The notes: generated by a model from the letters alone, not told the origin. Numbered from the stretch's first letter, positions 25,401 to 39,409 are shown. The stretch: DNA of 64,000 nt from Psoroptes ovis (GCA_002943765.1 PQWQ01000017.1:806001-870000), one strand, 5' to 3'. Translations and numbers: made by a program.

Positions 25401-28400
25401 GAATTTTAACGAAATGTTTGCCAGAAAAAGAAAGAGGAACAAAAGAAAAAATTGTAATTAAGTCTTGGATCGTGATGACAACAGCCAATATGAATAGTTG
25501 AATGTCTATGGATGAATAAGTGAAAATGTATGATTGGCAATTCTTCCAGGCAAAGCAAAGCAAAGCAAAAAAAAAAATCGTTGAAAGTTGTTGCTAACCT
25601 AAAGAACAATCATCATCATCGATAATATTACCATCATTATTGTTAAGCATTTGCAGATGATAATATTCGTGATTAAAATACAATGAATTAACTTATATTG
25701 CACAGACACAACATATGCATGTTCATGTTTAAATGAAAGCGAAAAATAAAAACGAAAAATGATGAAAGGTCGTTGTACCAGCACAATTGAATGTCGGAAA
25801 AAAAATATCGGCTGAAAATGTTACCTCGACCAAAAAAAAAAAATTGACCAGAAAAATACGAGAAAATGATTTTGATTCAAAAATTATTATTTTTTGATTT
25901 GTAAATGATTAGTTGAAACAAAAATAGTTGAACAGGTGTGTGTGCGTGTGTGTATTCGTATTTGTATTTGTGTTGGTTGTTCGTTGTTGCTGTTTGTTGT
26001 TGCAAATTTGAATCTAAATGAATTAATTTATTTGTTTGAATTTACTTATTTCATATTATTTATTCATAAATTCATTCATTTCCAAAGAATTACATTATTT
26101 TTTTTTATTCATACATTTTTCTTTGATTGATTCATTGTAACAATCCATGACTGTTTTTTTTTTGTGTAAATCCATCATAAATATATGATTTATATGAGAT
26201 TTTCCAAAGAAAAAAATCTTCAAATCTTTGAATCTTTGCCCCTTTCAAATCATTTTGCAAGTTTGTTTCAATTTTTCATCATTTTTGCTTTGAAGAAGAG
26301 AAAAATGTAAAAAATTGAATAATAATAATAATTTACATTTCAATTTTAAAGATTGGTATAAATATGAATGAGAATATTAATTATTTTGGACGAAATATAT
26401 AAAAATAGAAATTGATTTATTATCATTTTTTGTTTCGAACCGAAAAAAAAAACATGATTAAACAAACAGCCGATGCATCATTTCCTATTGAAAACAATGA
26501 TTGTATCGATAAGACACTGAAAAATTATTGATACAATCACAATTGTATCTATTTTTGCAAATTTTCTTTGATTTTATCATGTATTTACTTTTTCGATAAT
26601 CGTTTCAAATGAATGAATGAATGAATTATGATTCAAATTCAAATGAAAATTTCATTCAAAATTTTGAATCAATTTTCAATGATCATTGATGATTGAAAAT
26701 CATTCGATGATGATGATGATGATAATAATGTTTGATTTACCATTTTACAATTATATACATTGTATTTAATAATTGTGGTGAATTAAGGAAAGAAAAGAAA
26801 AATAATAATTGTAAATTGAATTAATATAATTCAATTTCTCTTTTATTTTCTTTGAATTTTTCTCGAACAAACATTAATAAAAATCGAATCTAATCAAATC
26901 TATTTGTGAATTATTATTAGTATATCAATCAATCGACAAAAGGAAATAAATTGATTTTTAATCAATGAAGTGAAAATGAAATTTCCATGATTTTTTTTCT
27001 AATATGATTAGATTTGTATCAAAGACATACCCCAATATACCATGGTTTGCCATTGATTTTCTTCAGTACTTCAGTGTATTTTCAATGTTTTTGAATTTAT
27101 ATCCAATTTTTTTTTCTTGGTCTAATCTAAACTTGAAAATAGTCACACACACACACACAAAATTATGCTCAGATAAAACACTAAAATACTTTGCTACTCA
27201 AATTGCTGCTGCAATGAATTGAATGGTAATTTAGTATGATGAAGAATAATGGAAAAAAAATAAAAGAGTCCATAAAACACAAGGTCAATGTGCAATAATT
27301 AAATATTCAATTCAAAGAATCTCAAAAATTCTTAGCAGAATTTCTATGATGAAGACATTTTTTGAATTCAAAACACGTTCAAAGTTCAAAGTTTTAGATG
27401 ATTGAATGACTTTTATTTTTAGTTTTCAAAGAATTTTTCAATTTTTGTACCGAAAAAGCACCGAAGATTATCGTTTCAGCTATACAGCACTTTTAAATTA
27501 TTTCATTTATTATCAAAAATAAATATAAATTGTTTCGTTAATTCATTACAATAACTTTGTGACCTTGAAAAAAATATTTCATTGAAAATTGTTGAAAATT
27601 TTTTCTCGTCCCTCTTAACCTTTTAAACATCTTGTGCTTTGATCGAGTTCAAAAGACCTGAATTCAACGGACTAGCACCAAATTCAAATCCTTGAATAGC
27701 AGAATAATAGAAAAAGTAGATATTTTAGAATTTGAGCCCATTTTCCTAATATTGGATAATGGAATTGAGGAGAAAACCTTAATAAAATCCCGAAATTCTT
27801 TGAAGAATATTCTCAAAAAAGAAATTCTCCGGTTATTTCCATTCTAAGAATTTTATGTCGAGTACAAATTGATCAAAATTGTCTGAAAATTTAAGAAAAT
27901 TTCGCAAACTCCGGTGAGAATAATTCAAAGAAAAAACAATCGTGAAAATGTCTTTGTATTTAAATGTTATCAAATCGATAAAATTGTCCAGATTTGTTTC
28001 AATTTTTTTTTAGATAGCATTTTGTAATTATTTGCAATCCTTTCATTTAAAATAATTTGTGAATTTCATTCGAAAGACAAAATTTGATACAAATTTTCAA
28101 TTATTAACATGAGTATCGTTTGTCTGAAACATATTCAAATTAACAATTATGTTAATTTAAATCTAAATGATTACAATTGAAATTGAATCATGCATCTGAA
28201 TGTAATCATATCTGAATATGAATAATTTAAATAAATAAAATGAATGAATTTTTTTTCAGGGCTCAAAATTTGAATCAAAACATTCAAAGACATGAATACA
28301 ATATGTTTTTATTTATTTATATATTTATTTATTTGTTTGTTTATTTGTTCATATTCAAATGATAATGATGATGATAATAAAAAATTTTCATTTTATTTTA

Positions 28401-31400
28401 TATAATTTTATTATTATTATTAATGATGTTTTTAGGGAGATGTTTTGACATACAAAACACACAAACGCACAAATCAACAATTTGAATTAATGTAACCGAA
28501 TGAAAAAAATTTTTGGTGACCTATTTTTTTTCGCTTCTATTTTTGTGTGCTTAAATTTGTCCCATAAATGTTGAATGATTGAGGAAACTATGGTGATATT
28601 GTGATAAAATAATGATAATATCTGAATATGGATAAATTGAAATTATATTCATTTTTTTCTTTTTCAATGTTATTTGAATGTAAATGGAAATGATGTTATT
28701 TGGTTTTCATTCCATTTTTTTCCAATTGAAATTCATCATCATGGATGAATCATAATAATCATTTCATCATAATATTTTCAATGAATCAAATTTTTCTTCG
28801 AGAATTTCGTTATAAATATCATTCATAATGAATATGATTTAGACACACATATATTCATAATGGTAATGATAATTGATCAAAATTTTTGTGTCATTCATTC
28901 GTAAATTTGTGAAAGAAAAGCGAATTTGTCCCTTGAAATCCTTAAGAAAATTCTCAAACAAAAGAATCTGGGTAAAAGAAAAAAAATTCAAAGAAATTTT
29001 CTCACTTGAAACTGGAACATTCATCATTTGATGAATCGGAAATTTATTTTCGAGAAAAAAATGAATTTGGGTTTCGAAAAATGGAAAATCTCATAGAATT
29101 CAATGAGAATTTTATTGATTTGAAACACGCTTTTCAAATGATGTCTTACAAGATATGTTAAGATGTAAAATCAGGAAATGATACAATGAAATAGTTGCAC
29201 CATAAAAAAAAACAGCACAAAAAACTATTGAATGAAAAATTCTTATGGACAAAATCGAGCACAAAGCAAAGAATCTCAAGATTTGACACAGAATTTCAAT
29301 GTCAAATCATTAAAGCAAACTGTGCAAGTGATAAAACGTCGAGTATGAATCAATTTGAAGAAGCTTTCAATTGATTTTATTTCGATAGGATTTTCAACAT
29401 TGTAACATTGTTTATTATTGCGATTGGGGGCAACAGAGGCCACAAATAGATAGATAGATAAGAGAACAAAGAATGAATTCAAAAAAGAGATCTTAATCGA
29501 AATTCAATGGAAATTCGATAAATGATTAATCGAAATTCAATATTAAAAAAAACATTCATTTGCGATTCATTCGCAAATCTTCATAGATTTCAAGTGTAAT
29601 TTCAATTTGGATTATAAATTGCGATTTGAAAAATTGTTGCAATTTGTTATTGCAAGTTGGCAAGCGATTTGTTTCTTTTTTTTTAGAGGACAAATAAGCT
29701 ACAAATCATTATCAAGTTGAAAAATATCGTTGTTGAATTATTGATAATTTCATGAATAGAATGTAAAATAGCGGACACGATCATTATTTCATTACAATCA
29801 TTCTGCAATTTGATTCTTTTTTTCGAAGAAAAGAATATCGTTTCCTCGATTATATCATCAAATATACAATTCATAAGACTAAATAAGTTGACTGAATAAA
29901 TTGATTGATTCGGAATAATTTTCAATGTCTCGAAGATTCATTGTATACTCTCATTGAAGATGATAAAGATTCATTCCTAACTAGTTAATGATTGATACAA
30001 TTTCGATATTTTTTTTCTTGTAAAAAATTCCTAATTCAATCACTATACAATTGTTAAACATGTATAGTGCCTTCAAAATTTGAAAAACATATACATTGTA
30101 TCAGATTATTATTTAATTTTCATCATTATTCCACAAAATTCATTATTTATGCTTTAAAAATCAATCAGCCTACATGTATGGATGTTTGTAAATGTTGTCA
30201 AATATTTATGTTGAATATCTTGAAAAAAATGATTGGTAAACAAACAAAAAAATTGAAGAACATAATCGAAACAAAATCGACTAGACTAGGCTAGACTTGA
30301 ATAGATTATTTCATCTTTCTTAGTTTTTGTTTGGCAGACAAAAACAAACAAACAAACAAAAAATTGATGTAAAATGTACTTGTCATTTTGATTGTAATAC
30401 ATTAATTCTTTCATTCATTCATTCATATGATTCCGATGATCCATTTTGGCAATCGAAAATTACGGCAAACACAGGGAAAAATTGCATAAATAAATAGAGC
30501 AAAAAACTGGGGAAATGAACCAAACAAACCCAGAGAAATATGAAAAAAAAGACCGGAGCCAAAATTCAATGGAATTGATGTTTGTTTGGTCATTTGATCA
30601 TTTGTTTGTTTGTTTATTTGTTTCAAATAGATGGCAAATGGTTCGAAAAACAAAACACACATACTAACACAACATATACATAGACACAAACACAATTAAA
30701 TTGAATCAAATGATGAAATGATGCAACTTTTAAAACTTTTGCATCGATCATGATGATAATTGCGGTGCATGATTGGTGCCGGCCGAGTGCAATGGATCGT
30801 AATTGTTTTGATTATTTTTTGATTGTTTTTCCTTGATTGAAATGAAAAATTAATTTTCTTCCAAAATCGAAAAAATATTTCCTGATTCAAATGAATCAAT
30901 AAAAATATGAAATGTTTCCAATGAAAATAATATTTCCAATCAATATTTTCGATATTATTTTTAAATTTCTTGAAATTTTCCATTTTTTACCTATTTTTTG
31001 CCCTAATTTTTAGGAATTTTTCAATTGAAAATTTCGGAGAAACTCTTGAAATTCTTGAAATTTCGATGATCAAATAATATATGAGAACAAGAGTTTTCCA
31101 TTGAAATAAACAAGAATAAAAAACAATTCAAATTGAATTCTGTATATTCTATTAATGGTTTATTTCGATTTTTTCTCTAGTTTGTTTTCATTATTTTATT
31201 TTTAAAATCTTTTAAAAATCTAAAACATGGAATTTTCTCTTTTCTCCGAGGAAAATTCATGACCTATTCAAATTTACCAAAAATAGGGTACAACGAGGTA
31301 CGATTAAAAACTTTTCCAAGTGTTAATGAATGTGTTATTGGTGTGATATTTTTAAAATTCTGAAATTTTGAAATTTTTTTTCTCTTGAGAACTATTTCTT

Positions 31401-34400
31401 CTATATTTTGAATTGTTCCAAGACTCATTAAACTAAAATTCATCACGAAATTTCTGCGGAATTTAATTAATTTCATTTCTCAGGCAAATTAATAATAAAG
31501 ATATTTATAGTTAATGAACACACAATAACTACGACGACCATCAGCAACAACAAGTGAATACATTGATTATTCATTTATCTCATCATGAAATAACAAATTT
31601 ATTGAATTAATAGACGAAAAAAGAAATTTACAGAAAAATATGTTCAAATTTGAATCATCATCATATGATTTGAATTATGAATTATTTCGATTAAAGATAT
31701 TCAAATGATACAATAATTTACATGAAATTTAAACTCATATGATGCAATGATATGATGATAACGATGATGGTAATAATGATAATTACAATCATGACAATAA
31801 TTTACAAGTTCGCTCACATTCATTTACATTTACCATACATTTTTCGTATTCATTTGAATTGAAATTCATCTTTAAACCTGTGAATATGTATTTTTTGGAC
31901 ATATCTTTGAAGATATTCGAAAAAAGATATGATAAAGACAATATCTGAAGATGGTACATGTTTCGGTATTCATTATTTTGATGTACATGAGCACATCATT
32001 CTAATCAAATCATTTTCATCAAATCAAAATTTATATTTTAAAGGTTGTACGAAAAGTTTATTCGCTTTGAATTAGTGAAAATTTGTTTTGAAAACTGGCA
32101 AGAACTATTCGGACAATGCTTGACATTTGTTTTCATCATAATTCACTTCTTATCAGGAGAATTTCGAAGAAAAAATGAATAATTAATTAATGAAACAATA
32201 CGAATCAAAATTTTCATTAAAAAACTACAAAAATATGCTAAAAATAATTTATATTCTATGAATATTCTCAGGTAAAAAAACAAAACAATTTGAAATGAAT
32301 TTAACTTGAAAACAATTCAATAAAATTCATAGATGCTGCTGATGCTGATACTGGTTTGATTTTGACTTTTTCGAAACCTTGCATCTTTCAATTCGTAGAA
32401 ATTCATTCTAATTTCAATTTGATTCAATTTTGACTTGATTTTTTTTTTGCATTCTAACATTTGAAATTTCATCACATCATTTCATAATTTGTATAATTTT
32501 TTGCTTTTTATTTTCGTATAATTTCTCATTACATTCATTGCGCTGATTATCATCATCATGATCATCATTTTCATCGTTTAATTTTTGCCCAAACTCTTTG
32601 CAAAAATCAAACATGATTCAAACAAACAAAACAAAGTTTATTTCGACTCTTTCATTCAAATGGCAATGCATGAAACAAAAAAATGCATCCCAAATATCGG
32701 CTACAGATAATATCTTGTAGATTTTGATATGTGTGCATTTATATTCTATGGACACTATCATCATGGAAGAAATCTTTAATAAAAATAACAAAACTGAAAA
32801 ACTAAATAAAAACCAAAACAAAGCAAATAAATGATTTTTTATATTTCAAATGGCAAGAAAACATTGAAAGACATAAATCATTTTTTTTTTTGTTAATTTC
32901 TTAGAATTTAACATTTCTTCGAAAATAAACGAATATTCCAATTTCTTCCAATGCTTTTGTTTTTTGTATTATTTAGCTTCAATTTGAAGCCTTCAAACTT
33001 TAATTTTCAGTATCAAATTCAAATTTTAATTCAGATTTGTTTTGATTGTATTTGTAATTTTTGTTCATTGCAGAAGATGATCGCATATTCCTTGTTTTCG
33101 AGAATTCTTATACCCCCTTAACGCTGTTGCTGTCTCGATAATAAAATAAGTTTTGAATTATCAGAATTTTATCGTTGGGAATCCATCGAAGATGGACAGA
33201 TTTTTATGAAATTGAAAATTCGGATAAATTTATTTTTGAAACAAAAACATTTTCAATTTTCAAATCCAATTTCGATTAGCCACTGAAAAATTTGGCTAAA
33301 TTATGGCTGATGAACGAGATATATTAAAAAACTGTTCCCCAGTAAATATGAGACTAGTCTTTGGCAATGTGATAAGTTGGTCGCTAGGCCCCATATTTGT
33401 TTGTTTGTTTTTGTTCAAAAAAAAAACATTAAACAAGAAAATAATCTTGTCATTTGATTATGGTGCAATTTTTCTGTACACTTGTCTTTTTTTTTGGGTT
33501 TTCTCCATTTTTCAAGTCTATTTCTTATCCAATTATTCAATTTTTTTTATTATTTGGATCTTGGTTTTATTTTACCAAGGACATTTGAATGATTTTGATG
33601 ATGATCTGAAAGCATCCTAAATAGCATGATCTCATCAAATTCTGGCGATATTTTAGTGTGCCAGAAATCTGGAAGAAGAAGGAGGAAAAAAAAGACTTGT
33701 ATCCGAAATGGTCTTGTGTACATCCATCCGGTGTCAAAAAAAAAGTTGGTCTATATACTTGTCACTTTATTTTCATGAAAATGAAAGTCGCCTTGGAATG
33801 TGACTAGTTTGGTTCATTCATTTTTATTTTTTCATAGATTTAAAACTTGAACACTGCGAATATAATTCATTTACTGCTCGATTGTTATATTTAAGCGAGA
33901 AATGATAAGAATTCAACGAATGATCGAAAAAAATAGAAAATTTATCAACACAAACAATCAAACAATATTGAAACATTATTTTTTTCGGGCTGAAATCACT
34001 GAATCATCTGAATCATACACACTAACTGTGATTACATATGATTTATGATGCAAATGAATATGATGCAAAATAAATAAATGAATATTTCAAAATAAATCAA
34101 AGACATTAAGCATTTATTTTCAATGGCAGCCATAGTATTCGGAGAAAAATGATTGAAGTGTACTAGGAAAAATTGATTTGAATTGTAAATATATGAAAAT
34201 ATTAAATGTTTTTCATTTCATTTCGGTTCATTTAGATCATTTTTCAATGGTAGTGAAAAAAAAATTTCTTTCATACAAATAAATGAGTTTATTCATTGAA
34301 AAATTTGAATTTATTTCATCTTTTGTTGATGGCCAAATTTGTAATTGAAATTTTCAATTCATTTGAATTTATTTGATATTTGGTCTATTAATTTTTCAAC

Positions 34401-36012
34401 AATACAAACAATGATAATGAAAGATGACAAGTATGAGAATTGAATGTGAATTTTTTTTTTTTTTGGGAAAACGCCGGGTTGGCTAAAACTTGACCATTTG
34501 ATGCCTGATTTACTGGAGATGAATAATTTTCAAATATATTCAATGAATTTGACAATTTTCGACTTGTTTTTCACTCATTTGTATTCATGAAATGAAGCGA
34601 TTCTTTGCAAATTTCTTGAAAAATTCTTGTGAAAATATCTTTTTGATTCTTTGATGTGTCCATTGTTGATGAATTTATCTTTTAAATATTTAAATTTAAT
34701 GCTGAGATGTTTGAACGGATTTTATATTTAAACGATTCTAACGTTTTTTTTTTATTTTTTATTTTTACAACCAGAACCAAATCTTTTAAATGGACACATT
34801 TTAATCAAATTAATTGCACCGGATAATTATTATAAATTAAATGTATCGCAAGCAATCATTTGGTTACGATTAATATTGAATCGTCGTCGTTTAAATCGTA
34901 TGAGCAGTGATATGAGAGAAAAAATGCTAAAAAAATCAGTAAAACTTTATATATTTCGTGTAACGAATAGCACAGCGATTGCAGATAATAAACATGATTA
35001 TTCAAGAAATAATCAATTTAATAATTATTATGAAAGTAAACAAATATATCCGACACCATTTTTCCAACAAAATCAATCAACAAATGATGAAATAATTAGC
35101 AGCGGCAGCAACAACAACGCTAATGAAGATCTCAATGGATTTAATGATAATAATAATGATGAAATGAATGTTAAACGTTTGTCATTTCAATTACTATTAA
35201 CACATCGTTTAAATCAACTAAGACATGGTTGGATTCGATTAAATTTGACACAAACAATACGTGATTGGTTTGAATCATTACAACAACAAAAAATGAATAA
35301 TCAAAATCAATCAATTAATGATCAGAATAATGATGATGATTCAAATAAATTAACATTATTAATTGATTGTGCTGGTTGTAATGATTTATTAGGAATTGAT
35401 TTAGGTAATTTAACATCGATGATGATGGATAAACAACAAAAATTGTCAAAAAAATATAATCAAACATTGAAAACAACATTTTCAAATCATCATTTTCATA
35501 ATCATAATAATAATAAAAATAATAATACAATCAAAATGCCTGCAAATCAAATGATAATCAACAATAATAATAATAATAATAATGGTAAAATTATTAAAAA
35601 TCATCATCGTCATTTTCGTCCATTTTTAGTACTGCAAACAGAATTAAATAAACATAAACGTAAACGTCGTCATGCATATAATTGTAATGATAATATACGA
35701 CAATGTTGTAAGCAATCATTATATGTTAATTTTGAAGAGCTTGGTTGGAATGATTGGATTATTTATCCACGCGGTTATCATGCAAATTATTGTATGGGTG
35801 AATGTATACAGTTAAGACAGCCAGATATGTTAGCATATTTTCATTCACATGTATTAGAAGAATACCGGTTAAAAAATCCATATGCATCAATAACGCCTTG
35901 TTGTGCACCAACCAAATTATCATCAATATCATTGATTTATTTTGATCAAAATCGACATATAATCAAAGCCGATTTACCGAAAATGGTCGTCAATGAATGT
36001 GGTTGTACATAG
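19428..36012 (+). CDS. Actbeta: Activin/inhibin-beta-type TGF-beta family ligand precursor (two exons)
   Basis: Secreted dimeric ligand expected to act through activin-type receptors and Smad2/3. Exon A ends at 20319 (CCAG/GTATG) and exon B starts at 34775 (CAACCAG/AACC). Both junctions are phase 1, giving about 709 residues. The start at 19428 is preferred because it opens directly into a basic-hydrophobic signal peptide and has A at -3. ATG 19407 is the alternative. The pro-domain has a CPNC motif near residue 106 followed by DAIKRQILSKL, matching inhibin-beta pro-domains, and long Asn, Gln and His runs. A furin site RKRR (about 593-596) precedes a 113-residue mature ligand with nine cysteines in the activin pattern (C, CC, C-x3-C, CC, CxC). 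It includes GWNDWII and ANYC, and ends ECGCT. The nine cysteines and the sequence favour activin-beta over BMP; myoglianin is a less likely alternative. Confidence 0.93.
21294..21361 (+). mobile_element. 68 bp non-LTR retroinsertion (5'-truncated LINE or SINE end)
   Basis: A GC-richer core with GCGCACCGAGCAATAAAG leads into a TTA-repeat tail. It is flanked on both sides by the identical 17 bp ATTTATTTGATACTTTT (21277-21293 and 21362-21378). A long perfect duplication plus a 3' microsatellite tail is the mark of target-primed reverse transcription. The element family is not identifiable from 68 bp. Confidence 0.85.
22697..22719. repeat. (GAT)n microsatellite
   Basis: A short tract of GAT units inside the activin intron. 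Similar tracts lie near 23643, 24998 and 26705. Confidence 0.7.
33303..33620 (+). CDS. Doubtful small multi-pass membrane ORF inside the activin intron
   Basis: An ATG-initiated frame of 105 codons on the same strand as the host gene. The N-terminus is polar (MADERDILKN). About three hydrophobic segments follow (roughly residues 24-37, 51-75 and 77-92), then an acidic tail. I recognise no family. T-rich DNA readily gives Phe/Leu/Ile-rich chance frames, so it may be spurious. In its favour are the real ATG, the charged ends and slightly higher local GC at its 5' part. Confidence 0.25.
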   Translation: MADERDILKNCSPVNMRLVFGNVISWSLGPIFVCLFLFKKKTLNKKIILSFDYGAIFLYTCLFFWVFSIFQVYFLSNYSIFFIIWILVLFYQGHLNDFDDDLKAS

Positions 36013-38121
36013 CCGAACTTTGAAAGATAATCAATTCATTCGAATGATCATCAATCGGACCAAAATATCAACTTTACAAGATGATCGATAACATTATTTT
36101 CCGATCCGGTCAATTAAAATGACAATCAACCGGTGAGTATCTTTGAATACTGTTCAGCATGATCCTTTAAATATGTTGACATTTATACTCATTTATTCAT
36201 TTGCCTTTATTACTTTTATCGCATGAACGACAACAATAGACAAAGTGATTCAGTATCATCTTCGGTGAATGGACGAATTTGATGATCATTATTATTATCA
36301 GCTCTATTCAGCATAATCACACACCTAAATACACACCTACAAGTACTCACAACAAATCGTTAACAATTTGCGAAGCAAAATAAAAAAAAACAAAAATTAG
36401 AAAACAAATTCAACATTGATATGTCCAAAGGACCATAAAATAATTTTTGCATCTCACAATCATACACATAATATAAATATCATCATATTAGCCCACACAC
36501 ATACACACGCATCTGCCCGATAAAAAAACCATTGAATATCATTGAAATTTTCGTTACATTCAATGTCTATTTTTCTTTCGTGAATTTTCCAATTGAATCT
36601 TTCTTAAAATAAAAATAAAGAATGTGATCGACCAGAGAACTGGACCAAAACTTTTTTTTTGTGACCAGAGATGTTTCAATGGATTTCGATTGGAAAAAAA
36701 TTCCGTTTGTTTTTCTTTTGTTTTTGTTTCTTGTAATTAAACTACACCTGAATTTGGCTGAGTAATTTGATTTTATTCATAGAAATTCTTAAAGATTATT
36801 TTGATACAAATAATAAAATCAATTATTTTATTTTTGCCATCGACAACATTGATTATCCATGTAGCCATTCCATTTAACAATACACATAGGTCTGTCGAAT
36901 GCAAAAGACTTAATATTTTGAGAATGTAATTCCATTTTAATTCTTTTTAAAAAATTAAATAAATTCAATTCAATGATCGATATGATCGATCAAAAAAAAA
37001 AAAATTATAAATAAAAATTTAATAAAAAAATGTATCCATCGATAGATTTTATTGATAAATAAATTATCATAATAATTATTTTTGCATTATTCAAAACATT
37101 AAATAATTTGTAAAATCATCATTATTTTTCTTCATTCATTCATAAAACACAAATGATTTCGTTGTAATTTGAATTTTCGCAAAAATAGTTTCACTTTTGT
37201 AGCGATTCGAAATTCAAATTATGATCCAAAAAACACACCAACACACGCCTACCAGTTACATCAAAACACTGAAGACATTTGATTGTAATTTTGTGATTTT
37301 TATTTATTTAAAAACATTTTTCGCTTTCTCTCATTTCTCAAAAAATATATTTCTTCTGAAGAAAATAAAAAATCCAACGATAACAATTGATTGATCGATT
37401 CAAGTTAAATTTTGAAATTCAAATAAAATACTGATTCTCATCATATTCAATGACCATGAATATCACCAAACAATCGACAATTTTTGATCGACATTCACAG
37501 TGAATCATGCTATAATTATCATTAAATCATTCTCATATTCAAATTTAAAAATAAAAAATTGTTTATTGTGAATTTAATTTTTTGAATTTTTTCGAAATAA
37601 ATAAATGAATTTTGTGAAAATAAAATAAAACAAAAATTTGCAAAATTCACCGTTTAAAAGAGGAAAATTGTTGATGATTTTGCCGATGATTATTTGCTTG
37701 GATTGACCATGGAATTCCGTGTAAAAAACAACATGGAACAACATGGTGTTGACAATGTTTTATTTTGTTTTCAATGATTCGTTTGCTAACTGCGCTTTGG
37801 CACACAAATTTTGGAACTAGGAACTAATTTCTTGATCTTCATTGATGACTATTTATCATGATAGAAAAAAACAATAAATCAAATTAAATTAGAGGGGAGT
37901 GAATTTTCAGATTTTATTCATTGAATTGTAGATTATTTATTATTATTATCATTTCAATGATTTATTCATTATTATCATCATCATTATCATCACCATAATA
38001 ATCATCATTATCATTGTTATTATTGAATCAAATAAATCTAATAAAAATATTAAATCAAAGATAATGGAAAATTTCAAAATGATAAAAAAAAATCTCATAA
38101 AATGTCCAGACAGGGTTAGTA
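36013..38121. other. 3' flank of the activin gene
   Basis: Presumed 3' untranslated region followed by spacer. No coding frame was seen. It is AT-rich, with AATAAA-like sequences (for example near 36380 and 36610), but I cannot choose a polyadenylation site. Confidence 0.5.
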
Positions 38122-38305
38122 CCTTTTAGCAGGGCCGGTCCGACGCGGGTGCGAAAGTGTGCGAGGCACGCAGGCGGAAGGCGCTCACGACCAGAAAAGG
38201 GCGCCTAGGTTTCAAAATTAAAATCAGGAATGATTCTTTTCCAATTAATTCTATTATTTTGAAAGAAAATGAAGGGTCTCATAATAAATTTTTTGTAGTT
38301 GTTAA

Positions 38306-38464
38306 CCCTTAGCACTCGAGGAAGTTACAGCGCAAGCGAGCCAGTAGCTCAACAATTTTCACTTTCATGTCAAATGATCATACAAAATTGAGGCTGAGGG
38401 GCGCCTATAGAGTTACTGCATCACATCTTGTGGTGAGTGAGACTCAGCGCTCGAGTGCAAAGAG
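38306..38464. mobile_element. 159 bp piggyBac-type MITE
   Basis: Terminal repeats are CCCTTAGCACTCGAG and, in reverse complement, CTCTTTGCACTCGAG (13 of 15 identical). They are flanked by TTAA at 38302-38305 and 38465-38468. TTAA target duplication with CCCTTTGCACTCG-like ends is typical of piggyBac-family MITEs. It is inserted inside the hAT-type element and has no coding capacity. Confidence 0.88.
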
Positions 38465-38599
38465 TTAATTTTTTTGTGAATTTTTATTGAGCCTGTGAGA
38501 AATCTCCCTGTGTAGCATAAGCTTTCCCGAAAAAAAACTTACTGACAATTTTTTTTAATTAACATTTTTTGCCAAGCAAATTTTACATGCTTTGTCCAC

Positions 38600-38666
38600 G
38601 GCGCTAAGAGCGATTTTTTGAGATGCGCTTAGCGTATCTTCATCAAACCAGCATAAATAAATAGCG
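38600..38666. repeat. Left arm of a long imperfect inverted repeat
   Basis: About 65 bp beginning GGCGCTAAGAGCGAT. Most positions match the reverse complement of 39564-39796 once the nested 158 bp MITE and its duplication are removed. It may be the end of another palindromic element inside the hAT-type copy. Confidence 0.75.
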
Positions 38667-38852
38667 TAGACTTAAAATTGATCATTATTCCACTTTTTTC
38701 GATCTGATAATTTTAGGCTATTACTCCCCTCTGGAAATATGAAAATTTTAAAATATTATTGTCTTTTTTTCCAACTCATTCAATCATTTAATAGGGATTT
38801 TCATTTTAAAAATTCATTAGGGTTTTTAGCTAATCCAATTTTAAAATTTTGT

Positions 38853-38900
38853 CACGTTAGAACCTACTGGTCACTGGTGACCATCGCGGTAGATAACGTG
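38853..38900. repeat. 48 bp hairpin with CACGTTA...TAACGTG ends
   Basis: An imperfect palindrome whose 7 bp ends are exact reverse complements, centred on GGTCACTGGTGACC. It has a sister of the same length at 39149-39196. Confidence 0.8.
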
Positions 38901-39148
38901 TACAGCATCAACGACTTTTGAGTACAAAATCGTACCACGAAAAAGAAGTCTGATTCCGAATTTATTTATGCAATTTTAGAGTTTATTAATTGATAATAAA
39001 TCTTCATTGACATAGGATAATTAAATAAAATTTTCTAAATATTTCATTAAACATATTTGAATAAATTGAATTAGGTATAATTTGATGTCAATCATTGTTG
39101 GTCAGAGCGGTGAAAATAAATTAATTTGTCTCATTTGCATATAATTGA

Positions 39149-39196
39149 CACGTTGGCTACCATGGGGGTCACCGGTGACCGGCAGGCTGTCACGTG
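39149..39196. repeat. 48 bp hairpin centred on a perfect 14 bp palindrome
   Basis: It runs CACGT to ACGTG, with the exact palindrome GGTCACCGGTGACC at 39167-39180. It pairs with 38853-38900, 248 bp away, and may mark the ends of one small element. Confidence 0.8.
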
Positions 39197-39409
39197 AAAA
39201 AATTATAAAATTATCTTGGATGAAAATTCTGATGAATTTTCAGAATGAAAATCATTACAAAGTGATTGAATAGATTTAAGATTTGCTTTTTTTTATTTTC
39301 AAGAAAAATGATAAAAATTAAAATTGTTGTTCAAATGGCAAAATCATTGGCTTTTTATAGCCATGAAATGCTTGAAATCAAAACAGCTCAACGTTAAACC
39401 ATTGAGATG

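Larger units (their letters stand above)
20320..34774 (+). other. 14.5 kb intron of the activin gene
   Basis: It is bounded by a GT donor at 20320 and an AG acceptor at 34773-34774 after a T-rich tract. The content is AT-rich low-complexity DNA with microsatellites. It holds a 68 bp retroinsertion at 21294 and one doubtful ORF at 33303. No extra exon is needed to keep the reading frame. Most introns in this window are only 57-165 bp, so this one is exceptional. Confidence 0.75.

Noticed and set aside
36013..38121. CRISPR arrays or bacterial-type operons anywhere in the window
   Set aside because: No regularly spaced repeats were found, and the gene content and introns are eukaryotic.
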